DNA of 64,000 bases from CAVQFO01 sp963711725 (GTDB lineage: Bacteria; Pseudomonadota; Gammaproteobacteria; Nitrococcales; Aquisalimonadaceae), in the NCBI GenBank assembly GCA_963711725.1, contig CAVQFO010000023.1, positions 186,001-250,000 on the forward strand, written 5' to 3'. Position 1 is the stretch's first letter. Each line of letters opens with the position of its first letter. Both the position numbers and the translations under genes were made by a program. Shown in pieces: positions 46,538-56,502 of the stretch. Below the pieces are notes generated by a model that had not been told where the DNA came from, made no database searches, and was given only the letters and a program-made list of their open reading frames with translations.

Positions 46538-48508
46538 CTACTGCCACCCGAACACGAACCAGCTCAGCAGCGCCAGCAAGCCGATGATCATGGCGAAGGC
46601 ATAGTGGTAGAGGTAACCGCTCTGCAGCCCCCGAACGGCTCCCGCCACGCGGCCAATGGTCTTGGCCGTGCCGTTGACCACCAGTCCGTCGATAAGGCGC
46701 ACATCGCCGATCTGCCACAGGAACCGGCCCAGTCCACGACCGCCGGCGGCAAAACCGTTGATGTAGAGTTCGTCGAAACCGTACTTGCGTACCAGCACCC
46801 GATAGGGAATCTTGAATGTTTCCACGAGGCGCGCCGGGGTTTCGGGGCTCTTGATGTAGCAGAACCAAGCGACTACGAATCCGGCCACTGCCAACCAGAA
46901 CGGCACCGCAAGAAAGCCGTGCAGGGCGAAATTCACCACACCGTGGAATTCCTCGCCCACGGTCTCCAGCACATTGTTCTTCGGGGCCACATGGATGGCG
47001 CCCTCGAACCAGTCTCCGAACACCACCGACTTGGTCGCGACCCAGCCCAGCGCCAGAGACGGGATGGCCAGCAGCACCAGCGGCCACTCCATGGCGGGCA
47101 AGACGTACTTGGGCAGATGCGCCATGTGTTCCTTGGCGTGGGGATCGATACGTTCCTTGCCCCAGAAAACCATGAAATAGAGGCGGAAGCTGTAGAGCGA
47201 GGTCACGAATACGCCCAGCAGCACCATCCAGTAGGCGAAGCCGGCGCCGGCCCGGTGAGCCTCGCCCACGGCCTCGATGATGGAATCCTTGGAATAGAAC
47301 CCGGAGAAGAACGGCACGCCCACCAGGGCCAGGGTACCGATCAGCATGGTGATATGGGTAATGGGCATGTACTTGCGCAGGTTGCCCATCTTGCGCATGT
47401 CCTGCTCATGGTGCAGGGCCACGATCACGGCGCCGGCGCCCAGGAACAGCAGGGCCTTGAAGAAGGCGTGGGTCATCAGATGATAGACACCCGCGGCATA
47501 GGCCGAGGCGCCCAGACCCACGAACATGTAGCCCAGCTGCGAGAGCGTGGAATAGGCGATCACGCGCTTGATGTCGTTCTGGACGATACCGATCAGGCCC
47601 ATGAAGAAGGCGGTGAAGCCGCCGATCACCAGCACCACGGACAGTGCCGTGTCCGACAACTCGAACAGGGGCGACATGCGCGCCACCATGAAGATGCCGG
47701 CCGTGACCATGGTGGCGGCGTGGATCAGCGCCGAAATCGGTGTGGGGCCTTCCATGGAATCGGGCAGCCACACGTGCAGCGGGGCCTGCGCCGACTTACC
47801 CATGGCGCCCACGAACAGCAGAATGCAGGCCACGGTGGCCACCGACCAGGGCGCGAACGGCGCGATCTGCATGGTCAGATCCGGGTGCGCCTGGGCCGCG
47901 GCAAACACGTCCATATAGTTCAGGCTGCCGTAGTACATCAACACGGCAGCGATCCCCAGCAGGAAGCCGAAGTCGCCCACACGGTTCACCAGGAACGCCT
48001 TGAGGTTGGCGAAAATGGCCGTGGGCCGCGTGAACCAGAAACCGATCAGCAGGTAGGAAACCAGGCCCACGGCCTCCCAGCCGAAGAACAGCTGCATGAA
48101 GTTGTTCGCCATCACCAACATCAGCATGGAGAAGGTGAACAGGGCGATATAGCTGAAGAAGCGCTGGTAGCCCGGATCGTCGTACATGTAGCCGACGGTG
48201 TAGATGTGCACCATCAGCGAGACGAAGGTCACCACCACCATCATCACCGCGGTCAGGTGATCCACCAGGAAACCGACCTGGAACTGCAGGCCGTCGGCCA
48301 TCATCCAGGTGTAAATCGTCTGGTTGAAGGTCTCGCCGCCGTCCAACAGGAAGTACTTCAGCGTGTAGAGCGACAACGCACAGGAGACGGCCACACCGAT
48401 GATGGTGACCCAGTGCGCTCCGCGGCGCCCGATAAGCTTGCCAAACAGCCCCGCCAGGATGGCACCGGCCAGGGGGGCAAGAGGAATGGCGAGATAGATA
48501 TTCTCCAT
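46538..48508 (-). CDS. nuoL: NADH-quinone oxidoreductase subunit L
   Basis: The distal proton-pumping subunit of complex I. The 656-residue product has LMLVMANNFMQLFFGWEAVGLVSYLLIGFWF, AMGKSAQAPLHVWLPDSMEGPTPISALIHAATMVTAG and IKRVIAYSTLSQLGYMFVG. The long C-terminal amphipathic helix and last transmembrane segment are present (IGLLALLSWFVFGWQ). Start ATG 48508, 5 bp after nuoK. Confidence 0.97.
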   Translation of the reverse strand: MENIYLAIPLAPLAGAILAGLFGKLIGRRGAHWVTIIGVAVSCALSLYTLKYFLLDGGETFNQTIYTWMMADGLQFQVGFLVDHLTAVMMVVVTFVSLMVHIYTVGYMYDDPGYQRFFSYIALFTFSMLMLVMANNFMQLFFGWEAVGLVSYLLIGFWFTRPTAIFANLKAFLVNRVGDFGFLLGIAAVLMYYGSLNYMDVFAAAQAHPDLTMQIAPFAPWSVATVACILLFVGAMGKSAQAPLHVWLPDSMEGPTPISALIHAATMVTAGIFMVARMSPLFELSDTALSVVLVIGGFTAFFMGLIGIVQNDIKRVIAYSTLSQLGYMFVGLGASAYAAGVYHLMTHAFFKALLFLGAGAVIVALHHEQDMRKMGNLRKYMPITHITMLIGTLALVGVPFFSGFYSKDSIIEAVGEAHRAGAGFAYWMVLLGVFVTSLYSFRLYFMVFWGKERIDPHAKEHMAHLPKYVLPAMEWPLVLLAIPSLALGWVATKSVVFGDWFEGAIHVAPKNNVLETVGEEFHGVVNFALHGFLAVPFWLAVAGFVVAWFCYIKSPETPARLVETFKIPYRVLVRKYGFDELYINGFAAGGRGLGRFLWQIGDVRLIDGLVVNGTAKTIGRVAGAVRGLQSGYLYHYAFAMIIGLLALLSWFVFGWQ

Positions 48509-48513
48509 TGATC

Positions 48514-48819
48514 TTAGCCCTTCATGCTGTCGAGGTCGGCCACGTTGATGGTCTCCCGATTACGGAAGAGCACCACCAGGATCGCCAGACCGATGGCGGC
48601 CTCGGCGGCGGCTACGGTCAGAATGAAAAACACGAACACCTGCCCGGAAAGGTCGCCCAGATACCGGGAGAAGGCGATGAAGTTGATGTTCACCGCCAGC
48701 AGGATCAACTCGATGGCCATCAGCAGCACGATGGCGTTCTTGCGATTCAGGAAGATCCCGGCCATCCCCAGCGAAAAGAGGATGGCGCCCAGAACCAGAT
48801 AGTCCGACAGTTCGATCAT
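48514..48819 (-). CDS. nuoK: NADH-quinone oxidoreductase subunit K
   Basis: A 101-residue complex I membrane subunit with three helices. The two conserved membrane Glu residues are in LLMAIELILLAVNINF and LTVAAAEAAIGLAI; both belong to the E-channel that couples quinone reduction to pumping. Start ATG 48819; 45 bp after nuoJ. Confidence 0.97.
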   Translation of the reverse strand: MIELSDYLVLGAILFSLGMAGIFLNRKNAIVLLMAIELILLAVNINFIAFSRYLGDLSGQVFVFFILTVAAAEAAIGLAILVVLFRNRETINVADLDSMKG

Positions 48820-48864
48820 GTCTCAGCCGTCCCGGATTGTATGCTTGTTAGGCGCTTTTAGCGC

Positions 48865-49461
48865 TTAGTCCTGTGCCTGGCGAGGCGCCGATTTCACGAT
48901 GCGCAGACGATCCGCCTTGCGCACACGCACCTGCTTGCCAGGATCCTGGTGCTTGGTGTCCTCGCGCCGGCGCAGCGTCAGCATGATGGCGGCAATGATC
49001 GCCACCAGCAGCACGCAAGCGGCCAGCTCAAAGGGATACGCGTACACGGTGTACAACACCTGGCCCAGCATCCGGGTGTTGCCGGCCTGCCCCGCGGCAT
49101 GGGCAGTCACGGCGGCGGTTCCGTGGTCACCACCGACCACCATTACCAACTCCACCACCATGACCGCGGCCACCGGCAGGGCCAGATACAGATGCTTGAC
49201 GAATCCGGAGCGCAGCGCCGCCAGATTGATATCCAGCATCATCACCACGAACAGGAACAACACCATCACCGCGCCCACGTAGACCAGCACCAGGGCGATG
49301 CCCAGGAATTCCGCTCCTGCCATGATCCAGAGCGCCGAAGCGTTGAAAAACGCCAGCACCAGAAACATGGCGGAATGCACCGGGTTGCGCGCGGTGATTA
49401 CCATGGTGGCCGCGAAAATCATCACGGCGCCGAAAACCCAGAATATGACCAACTCAATCAC
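48865..49461 (-). CDS. nuoJ: NADH-quinone oxidoreductase subunit J
   Basis: A five-helix complex I membrane subunit of 198 residues. Conserved parts are ARNPVHSAMFLVLAFFNASALWIMAGAEFLGIALVLVYVGAVMVLFLFVVMMLDI, including the YVGAVMVLFLF helix with its pi-bulge region. The basic C-terminal tail of about 30 residues is soluble. The start is GTG 49461 (IELVIFWVFGAV). It lies 29 bp after nuoI. Confidence 0.96.
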   Translation of the reverse strand: MIELVIFWVFGAVMIFAATMVITARNPVHSAMFLVLAFFNASALWIMAGAEFLGIALVLVYVGAVMVLFLFVVMMLDINLAALRSGFVKHLYLALPVAAVMVVELVMVVGGDHGTAAVTAHAAGQAGNTRMLGQVLYTVYAYPFELAACVLLVAIIAAIMLTLRRREDTKHQDPGKQVRVRKADRLRIVKSAPRQAQD

Positions 49462-49490
49462 TAGCTTTCGCCTCTATCCGGTAACCGTGA

Positions 49491-49985
49491 TCAGCGATAC
49501 GGAGCATCCATGGCGCGGTCGGCCGCGAGCTGCTCTTCGTATTTCTCGCCCAGGGCGAGCAGCTGTTCCTTATGGATGATGTTCTCGCCCCGCTGCTCCA
49601 TGTGGTACTCGTAGATCCGGGTCTCGACGATGGAATCCACGGGGCAGGACTCTTCGCAGAAGCCGCAATAAATGCACTTGAACAAATCGATGTCGTAGCG
49701 CGTGGTACGGCGCGTGCCGTCTTCGCGCGGCTCGGATTCGATGGTGATGGCCAGCGCCGGGCATACCGCCTCGCACAACTTGCAGGCGATGCAGCGCTCC
49801 TCACCGTTGGGGTAACGGCGAAGCGCGTGAAGGCCACGGAACCGATTGGACTGCGGAGCCTTCTCTTCCGGGTACTGAACGGTCACTTTCTTCCTGAACA
49901 GGTGCCGGCCGGTGAGCATCATGCCTCGGACCAGCTCCCCCAGGAGGAATGTCCGGAAAAAGTCGCGAATAGCGTTCATAAGCAC
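49491..49985 (-). CDS. nuoI: NADH-quinone oxidoreductase subunit I
   Basis: The 164-residue product carries the two 4Fe-4S clusters N6a and N6b: CIACKLCEAVCPALAI and CIYCGFCEESCPVDSI. They pass electrons from NuoG toward NuoB. The N-terminus has the amphipathic membrane-contact helix (FFRTFLLGELVRGMMLTGRHLF). Start ATG 49985, 15 bp after nuoH. Confidence 0.97.
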   Translation of the reverse strand: MLMNAIRDFFRTFLLGELVRGMMLTGRHLFRKKVTVQYPEEKAPQSNRFRGLHALRRYPNGEERCIACKLCEAVCPALAITIESEPREDGTRRTTRYDIDLFKCIYCGFCEESCPVDSIVETRIYEYHMEQRGENIIHKEQLLALGEKYEEQLAADRAMDAPYR

Positions 49986-50000
49986 GCCTAAGTTTGGTAA

Positions 50001-51008
50001 CTAGTTAAACCAGGGCCCGAACTTGGCCAGGATCATCACGGACTCCACGACCAGCCAGACCACCGTCACCGGGATCAGCACCTTCCAGCCCAGCCGCATG
50101 ATCTGGTCGTAGCGGTAGCGGGGGAAGGTGGCGCGGAACCACAGGAAACAGAAGGCGAAGAACGCCGACTTGATCAGGAACCAGTGGATGCCGGGCGCGC
50201 CGATCACGGGTATTCCGTCGAACGGGGAATACCAGCCGCCCAGGAACATGATCGTCGCCAGAGACGAGATCAGGATCATGTTCGCGTATTCGGCCAGAAA
50301 GAACACCGCGAAAGCCATGCCGGAGTATTCCACATGGAAGCCCGCCACGATCTCCGATTCGCCCTCGGCCACGTCGAACGGCGAGCGGTTGGTCTCGGCA
50401 ACGCCGGAAATCCAGTACACCAGAAACAGCGGGAACAAGGGCAGCCAGAACCAGTCCCAGATGGGGCCTTGCTGGGCCCGAACGATGTCGCTGAGATTCA
50501 GGCTGCCGGCGGCCATCAGCACGCCCACCAGGGCGAAGCCCATGGCGATCTCGTAGGACACGATCTGGGCGGCGGAGCGCAGGGCCCCAAGCAACGAATA
50601 CTTGGAGTTGGACGACCACCCCGCGAGGATCACGCCGTAAACGCCCAGCGAGGTCATCGCCAGAACGTACAGCAGGCCGGCGTTGATGTCGGACAGCACC
50701 AACCCGTCGGCGAAGGGCATTACCGCCCAGGCCGCCAGCGCCGGCATGATGGACATCACCGGGGCGATCAGGAACAGGAAGCGGCTGGCGTTGGTGGGAA
50801 TGATGATTTCCTTCAACACCAGCTTCAGGGCGTCCGCGATGGGCTGCAACAGGCCCAGCGGCCCCACCCGGTTCGGTCCCAGGCGTACCTGGATCCAACC
50901 GATGATCTTGCGCTCCGCATAGGTGTAGTACGCCACCACCCCCATCAGGGGGATGACAATGGCCAGGATCTTGGCGAGGATCCAACCGAGTGCGATTAGT
51001 TCAGCCAT
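50001..51008 (-). CDS. nuoH: NADH-quinone oxidoreductase subunit H
   Basis: The 335-residue membrane subunit that forms the quinone chamber with NuoB and NuoD. Conserved ERKIIGWIQVRLGPNRVGPLGLLQPIADALKLVLKE near the start, AETNRSPFDVAEGESEIVAGFHVEYSG and the RATFPRYRYDQIMRLGWK end are all present. Eight helices. Start ATG 51008, 48 bp after nuoG. Confidence 0.97.
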   Translation of the reverse strand: MAELIALGWILAKILAIVIPLMGVVAYYTYAERKIIGWIQVRLGPNRVGPLGLLQPIADALKLVLKEIIIPTNASRFLFLIAPVMSIMPALAAWAVMPFADGLVLSDINAGLLYVLAMTSLGVYGVILAGWSSNSKYSLLGALRSAAQIVSYEIAMGFALVGVLMAAGSLNLSDIVRAQQGPIWDWFWLPLFPLFLVYWISGVAETNRSPFDVAEGESEIVAGFHVEYSGMAFAVFFLAEYANMILISSLATIMFLGGWYSPFDGIPVIGAPGIHWFLIKSAFFAFCFLWFRATFPRYRYDQIMRLGWKVLIPVTVVWLVVESVMILAKFGPWFN

Positions 51009-51056
51009 GGATCTTTACTTGTTCCTGTTAAGGTCAGTTAAGGCTCGCCGAAGCGC

Positions 51057-53453
51057 TCAAGCCCGCTCGATCTCGATATCGCCGAACATCGGCCCGAGAT
51101 CGGCCGTCTCGGCAATAGCGGCCGGCACCCACACGGTGTCCTCAGCCAGCGAATCGTCCACGGCCAGCACCAGTTGCGTACTGGAACCGCCCTGGCGCAC
51201 ATGCACGTGTTGCCCCTCTTCCACGCCCAGCTTCTCCGCAACGCCGGGGGCGACCACCACTTGGCGCTCTGCGGCCTGACTGGTGGCCTGAAGCGCCTTG
51301 GCCCGCCGGACCAGCGGATCGACGGCATAAAGCGGCACGCCGCCCGTGCGGAGCAGTGAACCGTTGAAATCCTTTCGGGCGGGCACACGCCACTCCAACC
51401 GGCCCTCCGGCGCGGTCTCCCCCACCAGGGCTTTGAGTTCGGCGGCGATCTGATCGGAGGCCTGGTACTCGAAGCCCTCGACATCGAACAGGTTGCCCAT
51501 CACGCGCAGCACCTTCCAGGCGGGACGGGCCTCGCCCACGGGGTGGCCCACGCCGGCGAAACTCTGCCATCTGCCCTCGGCGTTGACGAAAGTCCCGGAC
51601 GTCTCGCCGAACGTGGCGATCGGCAGGAGCACATCCGCGTATTCACGCATGGCGTCGGTTACATAGGGGGTGAGCACCACGACCCGTTCCGCGCGCTCCA
51701 TGGCCTCGCGGGCCTGACGGCCGTCCCAGCAATCGAGCTCCGGCTCGGCACCCAGCAGGACATAGGCCTTGCGCGGCTCTTCCAGCATGGCGCGGGCGGC
51801 CAGTCCGGGCTGGGCTTCCACCCCTCCGCCGGCTTGGCGGTGAGGCACGGCGCCGGCCAGCCAGGCGCCTGCAGTGTTGGCGCCTTCCGTCAACAGCCCC
51901 AGCCGGCCGCCGATCGTATCGGCGAGCAATTGCCCCAGCGCCCGCAGGGCGGCCGCCTCGGGATGGGCGCCGGCCAGATTACCCAGCAATACGGCCGGGG
52001 CGTCGGCCTGCTTCAGGGACTCGGCCAGGGCGCGATGCTCGTCGCCGGGCTGAACGCCGCCCAACAAGGAATCGAAGCCCTCCGGCGCGGACTTGGAGGC
52101 CTGATCCAGCGCGGCCTTCGTAACGGCGGCCAGTTCATTGACCAGCGCCTTGGCGGAAACCACGTGCTGACCCGCCACCGGGTAGTTGAATTCGAACCGG
52201 CGCGGATTCAGGTAGTGAATCCGGCTTCCGCGCAGCGCGGCCTTGCGCAGGCGGTGATTGACGATGGGCTGATCGTTGCGCGGGTTGGAGCCGACCAGCA
52301 GCACCGCATCGGCGCGTTCCAGATCGGCCACCGGCTGCCCCAGCGACGGGAACGCCGGCACCAGATCCTGATCACTGGTGTCGCCCTCGCGCAGACGGGC
52401 GTCGATGTTGCGCCCGCCCAGGGCACGCGCCAGCTTGCCCGCCAGGAACATTTCCTCGACGGTGGCGCTGGGGGAAACCAGCCAGCCCAACTGATCGGCG
52501 CCGTGTTCGGCAACCGCGCCCTTGATGCCCTTGACCGCCGCCGCCAGGGCCTGTTCCCAGTCGACTTCTTCCCAGGCACCGTCGCGCTTGATCATGGGGC
52601 TGGCGAGGCGGTCCTCGGCGTAGATACCCTGGTAGCTGAACCGATCCCGATCGGACAGCCACACTTCGTTGATCTGTTCGTTGTCGTCCGGCACCACGCG
52701 CATCACCGTGCCGCGACGATGATGCAGATGGACGTTGGAGCCCACGCAGTCGTGAGGTGCCACGGACGGATGGCTGAGCAGTTCCCAGGCCCGGGCCGTG
52801 AAGCGGAAGGGCTTGGAGGTCAACGCACCCACCGGGCACAGATCGATGATGTTTCCGGACATCTCCGAGTGCACGCCCTGCTCCACGTACGTGGAGATCA
52901 TGGTGTGCTCGCCACGGCCCATGCCACCCAATTCGGGCTGACCGGCCACTTCCTCCAGGAAGCGCACGCATCGGGTGCAATGGATGCAACGGGTCATGTC
53001 GGTGGAGATCAGAGGGCCCAGGTTCTCGTCCTGGACCACGCGCTTGCGCTCGGTGAACCGAGAGATGCCGCGCCCGTAGCCCAGGGCCAGATCCTGCAAC
53101 TCGCACTCGCCGCCCTGATCACAGATGGGGCAGTCCAGGGGGTGATTGATGAGCAGGAATTCCATCACGCCACGTTGGGCGGCAATGGCGCGCTCCGACT
53201 TGGTGAACACCTTCATGCCGTCGGCCACAGGCGTGGCGCAGGCCGGCAACGGCTTGGGCGCGCGCTCGACCTCCACCAGACACATCCGGCAGTTGGCGGC
53301 CACGGAAAGCTTCTTGTGATAACAGAAGCGCGGAACGCTGATGTCGGCGCTGTCGGTCGCTTCGATCAACATCGAGCCTTTGGGCGCCTGGATCTCTACG
53401 CCGTCGACCTCGATGGTGACCATTTCCGGATTGGTTGCTTCTTTGGAACTCAT
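51057..53453 (-). CDS. nuoG: NADH-quinone oxidoreductase subunit G
   Basis: The largest peripheral subunit of complex I, 798 residues. The N-terminal part carries the 2Fe-2S ligands (FCYHKKLSVAANCRMCLVEV), the His/Cys N5 cluster region (CDQGGECELQDLALGYG) and 4Fe-4S ligands (CIHCTRCVRFLEEVAG). The rest is a molybdopterin-oxidoreductase-like fold (RLASPMIKRDGAWEEVDWEQAL, LLVGSNPRNDQPIVNHRLRKA) that has lost its cofactor function. Its start overlaps the nuoF stop by 4 bp (ATGA). Confidence 0.97.
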   Translation of the reverse strand: MSSKEATNPEMVTIEVDGVEIQAPKGSMLIEATDSADISVPRFCYHKKLSVAANCRMCLVEVERAPKPLPACATPVADGMKVFTKSERAIAAQRGVMEFLLINHPLDCPICDQGGECELQDLALGYGRGISRFTERKRVVQDENLGPLISTDMTRCIHCTRCVRFLEEVAGQPELGGMGRGEHTMISTYVEQGVHSEMSGNIIDLCPVGALTSKPFRFTARAWELLSHPSVAPHDCVGSNVHLHHRRGTVMRVVPDDNEQINEVWLSDRDRFSYQGIYAEDRLASPMIKRDGAWEEVDWEQALAAAVKGIKGAVAEHGADQLGWLVSPSATVEEMFLAGKLARALGGRNIDARLREGDTSDQDLVPAFPSLGQPVADLERADAVLLVGSNPRNDQPIVNHRLRKAALRGSRIHYLNPRRFEFNYPVAGQHVVSAKALVNELAAVTKAALDQASKSAPEGFDSLLGGVQPGDEHRALAESLKQADAPAVLLGNLAGAHPEAAALRALGQLLADTIGGRLGLLTEGANTAGAWLAGAVPHRQAGGGVEAQPGLAARAMLEEPRKAYVLLGAEPELDCWDGRQAREAMERAERVVVLTPYVTDAMREYADVLLPIATFGETSGTFVNAEGRWQSFAGVGHPVGEARPAWKVLRVMGNLFDVEGFEYQASDQIAAELKALVGETAPEGRLEWRVPARKDFNGSLLRTGGVPLYAVDPLVRRAKALQATSQAAERQVVVAPGVAEKLGVEEGQHVHVRQGGSSTQLVLAVDDSLAEDTVWVPAAIAETADLGPMFGDIEIERA

Positions 53454-54742
53454 GCGGCTGCTCCCGCGGCACCCTCGACCATCGAACGCTTGTGCTCGAC
53501 GTAGTACTGGAATTCATGGAGGTAATGTTTGAGGAAGGCCTGAACCGGCCAGGCCGCGGCCTCGCCGAAGGCGCAGATGGTGTGCCCGGCAATCTGGCCT
53601 GCAGCCGCCTCCAGCATCTCCAGGTCCTCGGGCCGGCCCTCGCCGGCGACGATGCGACGAAGCATGCGCTGCATCCAGCCCGTACCTTCGCGGCACGGTG
53701 TGCACTGGCCGCAGGACTCCGCGTAATAGAAGCGCGAGATTCGCAGCAGCGCCTTGACCATGTCGGTGGTCTCGTCCATCACGATCACACCGCCAGAGCC
53801 CAGCGCCGAGCCGGCCTTGGCCAGGGTGTCGTAGTCCATGTCCAGTTCCAGCATGCGCTCGCCGGGCACCACGGGCATGGAGGAACCACCGGGAATCACG
53901 GCCTTGAGCTTGCGCCCGCCACGCACGCCGCCGGCCATCTCCAGCAGGTCGCGGAACGGCGTGCCCAGCGGAATCTCGAAATTCCCGGGTTTCTCGACAT
54001 GGCCGGACACGCAGAAGATCTTGACACCGCCGTTGTTGGGCCGGCCCAGATTCAGGAACCAGTCGGGGCCGTTGCGCAGGATCGACGGCACAGAGGCCAG
54101 CGTCTCGGTGTTATTGATCGTCGTGGGCCGCCCGTAGAGGCCGAACTGGGCCGGGAACGGCGGCTTGTAGCGCGGCTGGCCCTTCTTGCCTTCCAGGGAT
54201 TCCAGCAGTGCGCTCTCCTCACCGCAGATGTAGGCGCCAGCGCCCAGATGGGAATACAGGTCGAAATCGACGCCCGATCCCTGGATGTTCTCGCCCAGAT
54301 AACCGGCCTCGTAGGCCTCCCTCAGGGCTTGCTCGAAACGCTCGTACGGCTCGTGGTGGAACTCGCCGCGCATGTAGTTGTACGCCTTGGTGGCGCCGAT
54401 GGCGTAGCTGGCGATGGCCATGCCCTCAACCAGCGCGTGCGGATTGAACCGAAGGATGTCGCGGTCCTTGCAGGTGCCCGGCTCCGATTCGTCGGAGTTG
54501 CAGACCAGGTATTTCTGGCCCGGGGCGTTCCGCGGCATGAAGCTCCACTTCATTCCGGCAGAGAAGCCGGCACCGCCGCGCCCGCGCAGGGCAGACTTCT
54601 TGATGGAATCGATGATCTCGTCCTGGGGCGTCTTTTCCTCCAGGATCTTCTTCCACGCCTGGTAACCCCCGATCTTGAGGTAGTTCTCGAGCGTCCAGGG
54701 CTCATCGAATTGCAGCGTCTGGAAACAGACCTCATTCGCCAT
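53450..54742 (-). CDS. nuoF: NADH-quinone oxidoreductase subunit F
   Basis: The NADH- and FMN-binding subunit, 430 residues. NADH/FMN motif is ALRGRGGAGFSAGMKWSFMP, then YLVCNSDESEPGTCKDRDI, GAGAYICGEESALLESLEGKKGQPRYKPPFPA, and the N3 4Fe-4S ligands SCGQCTPCREGTGWM with a later Cys in HTICAFGEA. Electrons enter complex I here. Start ATG 54742, 3 bp after nuoE. Confidence 0.98.
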   Translation of the reverse strand: MANEVCFQTLQFDEPWTLENYLKIGGYQAWKKILEEKTPQDEIIDSIKKSALRGRGGAGFSAGMKWSFMPRNAPGQKYLVCNSDESEPGTCKDRDILRFNPHALVEGMAIASYAIGATKAYNYMRGEFHHEPYERFEQALREAYEAGYLGENIQGSGVDFDLYSHLGAGAYICGEESALLESLEGKKGQPRYKPPFPAQFGLYGRPTTINNTETLASVPSILRNGPDWFLNLGRPNNGGVKIFCVSGHVEKPGNFEIPLGTPFRDLLEMAGGVRGGRKLKAVIPGGSSMPVVPGERMLELDMDYDTLAKAGSALGSGGVIVMDETTDMVKALLRISRFYYAESCGQCTPCREGTGWMQRMLRRIVAGEGRPEDLEMLEAAAGQIAGHTICAFGEAAAWPVQAFLKHYLHEFQYYVEHKRSMVEGAAGAAA

Positions 54743-54745
54743 GGG

Positions 54746-55252
54746 TTACTCCAGGTTATCCAGGATCTGGTCAATCTTCTCGGGCGTGAGCTTGGTGTGA
54801 TAGTGGCCGTCCACCACCATCATCGGCCCACCGGTGCAGGCAGCCAGACACTCCTCTTCGATCTTGAGGGTGATGCGGCCGTCTGCGGTGGTCTCGCCCA
54901 GCTTGATGCCCAACTTCTGCTCGCAGTGGCTGACCACGTCGTCCGCGCCCATGAGCATGCAGGAGATGTTGGTGCAGATATTGACCTTGTGTTTACCCAC
55001 CGGCTCCAGGTCGAACATGGAGTAGAAGGTGGCCACTTCGTAAACATGCACCGGGGCCAGCCCCAGGTACTCCGCCACGGCGTTCATCAGGTCCTTGTTC
55101 AGGTAGCCCTGATTGGCCTCCTGGGCGGCGTGCAGCGCGGGCAGCACCGCCGAGCGGCGCTGCTCTTCCGGATACTTGGCCACCCAGCGATCGATTTCCG
55201 CCCGAACCTCGGGCGAAAGCAGCTTCTCAGACAAGCGTTCCTCGGGCTTCAA
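54746..55252 (-). CDS. nuoE: NADH-quinone oxidoreductase subunit E
   Basis: The 168-residue thioredoxin-fold subunit with the N1a 2Fe-2S cluster. Four ligands are visible: CTNISC (two, of which the spacing is C-x4-C) and EEECLAACTGGPMM (two). The N-terminal helical bundle is KYPEEQRRSAVLPALHAAQEANQGYL. Its start overlaps the nuoD stop by 4 bp. Confidence 0.97.
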   Translation of the reverse strand: MKPEERLSEKLLSPEVRAEIDRWVAKYPEEQRRSAVLPALHAAQEANQGYLNKDLMNAVAEYLGLAPVHVYEVATFYSMFDLEPVGKHKVNICTNISCMLMGADDVVSHCEQKLGIKLGETTADGRITLKIEEECLAACTGGPMMVVDGHYHTKLTPEKIDQILDNLE

Positions 55253-56502
55253 CGGTCAATCTCCCCGAATACGATATCCTGGGTACCGATAATGGCCACC
55301 ACGTCCGCCAGCATGTGACCCTTGGACATCTCGTCCATGGCCGCCAGATGCGGGAAACCCGGCGCGCGAACCTTGAGGCGGTAAGGCTTGTTGGCGCCGT
55401 CGGAAATCAGGTAGACCCCGAACTCGCCCTTCGGCGCCTCAACGGCCGCGTAGGCCTCGCCTTCCGGCACGTTGTAGCCTTCGGTAAACAATTTGAAGTG
55501 GTGGATGAGGGACTCCATGTCGTCCTTCATCTCTTCGCGGCTGGGCGGTGTGATTTTGTGATCCTGGAGCATCACCGGCCCGGGATTCTCGCGCAGCCAC
55601 TTGATGCACTGCTTGATGATGCGCGCGGACTGGCGCATCTCTTCCACGCGCACCAGGTAGCGGTCGTAGCAATCGCCGTTGGTGCCCACGGGAATGTCGA
55701 AATCGATCTCGTCGTAGACCTCGTAGGGCCGGTTCTTGCGCAGATCCCACTCGATGCCGGAACCGCGGATCATGGGACCGGAGAATCCAAGGTTCTTCGC
55801 GCGCTCCGGCGTCACCACGCCGATATTGACCAGACGCTGCTTCCAGATGCGGTTGTCCGTCAGCAGCGTTTCATAGTCGTCCACGCAGGCGGGGAAACGA
55901 TCGATGAAATCCTCGATGAAATCCAGCAGGGAGCCGCTTCGCGCCTCGTTCAGGCGCTTGAGGTCGGCATCACTGCGGAACTTCGAAGGCTGGTACTGGG
56001 GCATCCGCGCCGGCAGGTCGCGATAAACACCGCCGGGGCGGTAATAGGTCGCGTGCATGCGCGTCCCGGAGACCGCCTCGTAGGTGTCCATCAAGTCTTC
56101 GCGCTCGCGGAAGCAGTACAGGAACACGGTCATCGCACCCACGTCCAGGCCGTGCGCGCCTAGCCACATCAGGTGATTCAGAATGCGGGTGATCTCGTCG
56201 AACATCACGCGGATGTACTGCGCGCGCTTGGGCGGCGTGATGCCCAGCAGCTTCTCGATGGCCAGCACGTAGCCGTGCTCGTTGCACATCATGGACACAT
56301 AGTCGAGACGGTCCATGTAGCCGATGCTCTGATTGAACGGCTTGCTCTCGGCGAGCTTTTCGGTACCGCGATGCAGCAGGCCCACATGGGGATCGGCGCG
56401 GCGAATCACCTCACCGTCCATCTCCAGCACCAGGCGCAGCACGCCGTGCGCTGCCGGATGCTGAGGACCGAAATTCAGGGTGTAACTGCGCAACTCAGGC
56501 AT
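55249..56502 (-). CDS. nuoD: NADH-quinone oxidoreductase subunit D
   Basis: The 49-kDa-type subunit of 417 residues that contributes the quinone site. It begins SYTLNFGPQHPAAHGVLRLVLEMDGE with the quinone-site His and has HVGLLHRGTEKLAE, GAHGLDVGAMTVFLYCFRERE and the C-terminal ending DVVAIIGTQDIVFGEIDR. It is separate from nuoC, unlike the E. coli fusion. Start overlaps nuoC by 8 bp. Confidence 0.98.
   Translation of the reverse strand: MPELRSYTLNFGPQHPAAHGVLRLVLEMDGEVIRRADPHVGLLHRGTEKLAESKPFNQSIGYMDRLDYVSMMCNEHGYVLAIEKLLGITPPKRAQYIRVMFDEITRILNHLMWLGAHGLDVGAMTVFLYCFREREDLMDTYEAVSGTRMHATYYRPGGVYRDLPARMPQYQPSKFRSDADLKRLNEARSGSLLDFIEDFIDRFPACVDDYETLLTDNRIWKQRLVNIGVVTPERAKNLGFSGPMIRGSGIEWDLRKNRPYEVYDEIDFDIPVGTNGDCYDRYLVRVEEMRQSARIIKQCIKWLRENPGPVMLQDHKITPPSREEMKDDMESLIHHFKLFTEGYNVPEGEAYAAVEAPKGEFGVYLISDGANKPYRLKVRAPGFPHLAAMDEMSKGHMLADVVAIIGTQDIVFGEIDR

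Noticed and set aside
46604..48511. A 635-codon plus-strand frame opposite nuoL
   Set aside because: His/Gln/Gly-rich shadow with no domain; nuoL is certain.
51543..53504. A 653-codon plus-strand frame opposite nuoG
   Set aside because: Shadow of nuoG, no ribosome site or family pattern.
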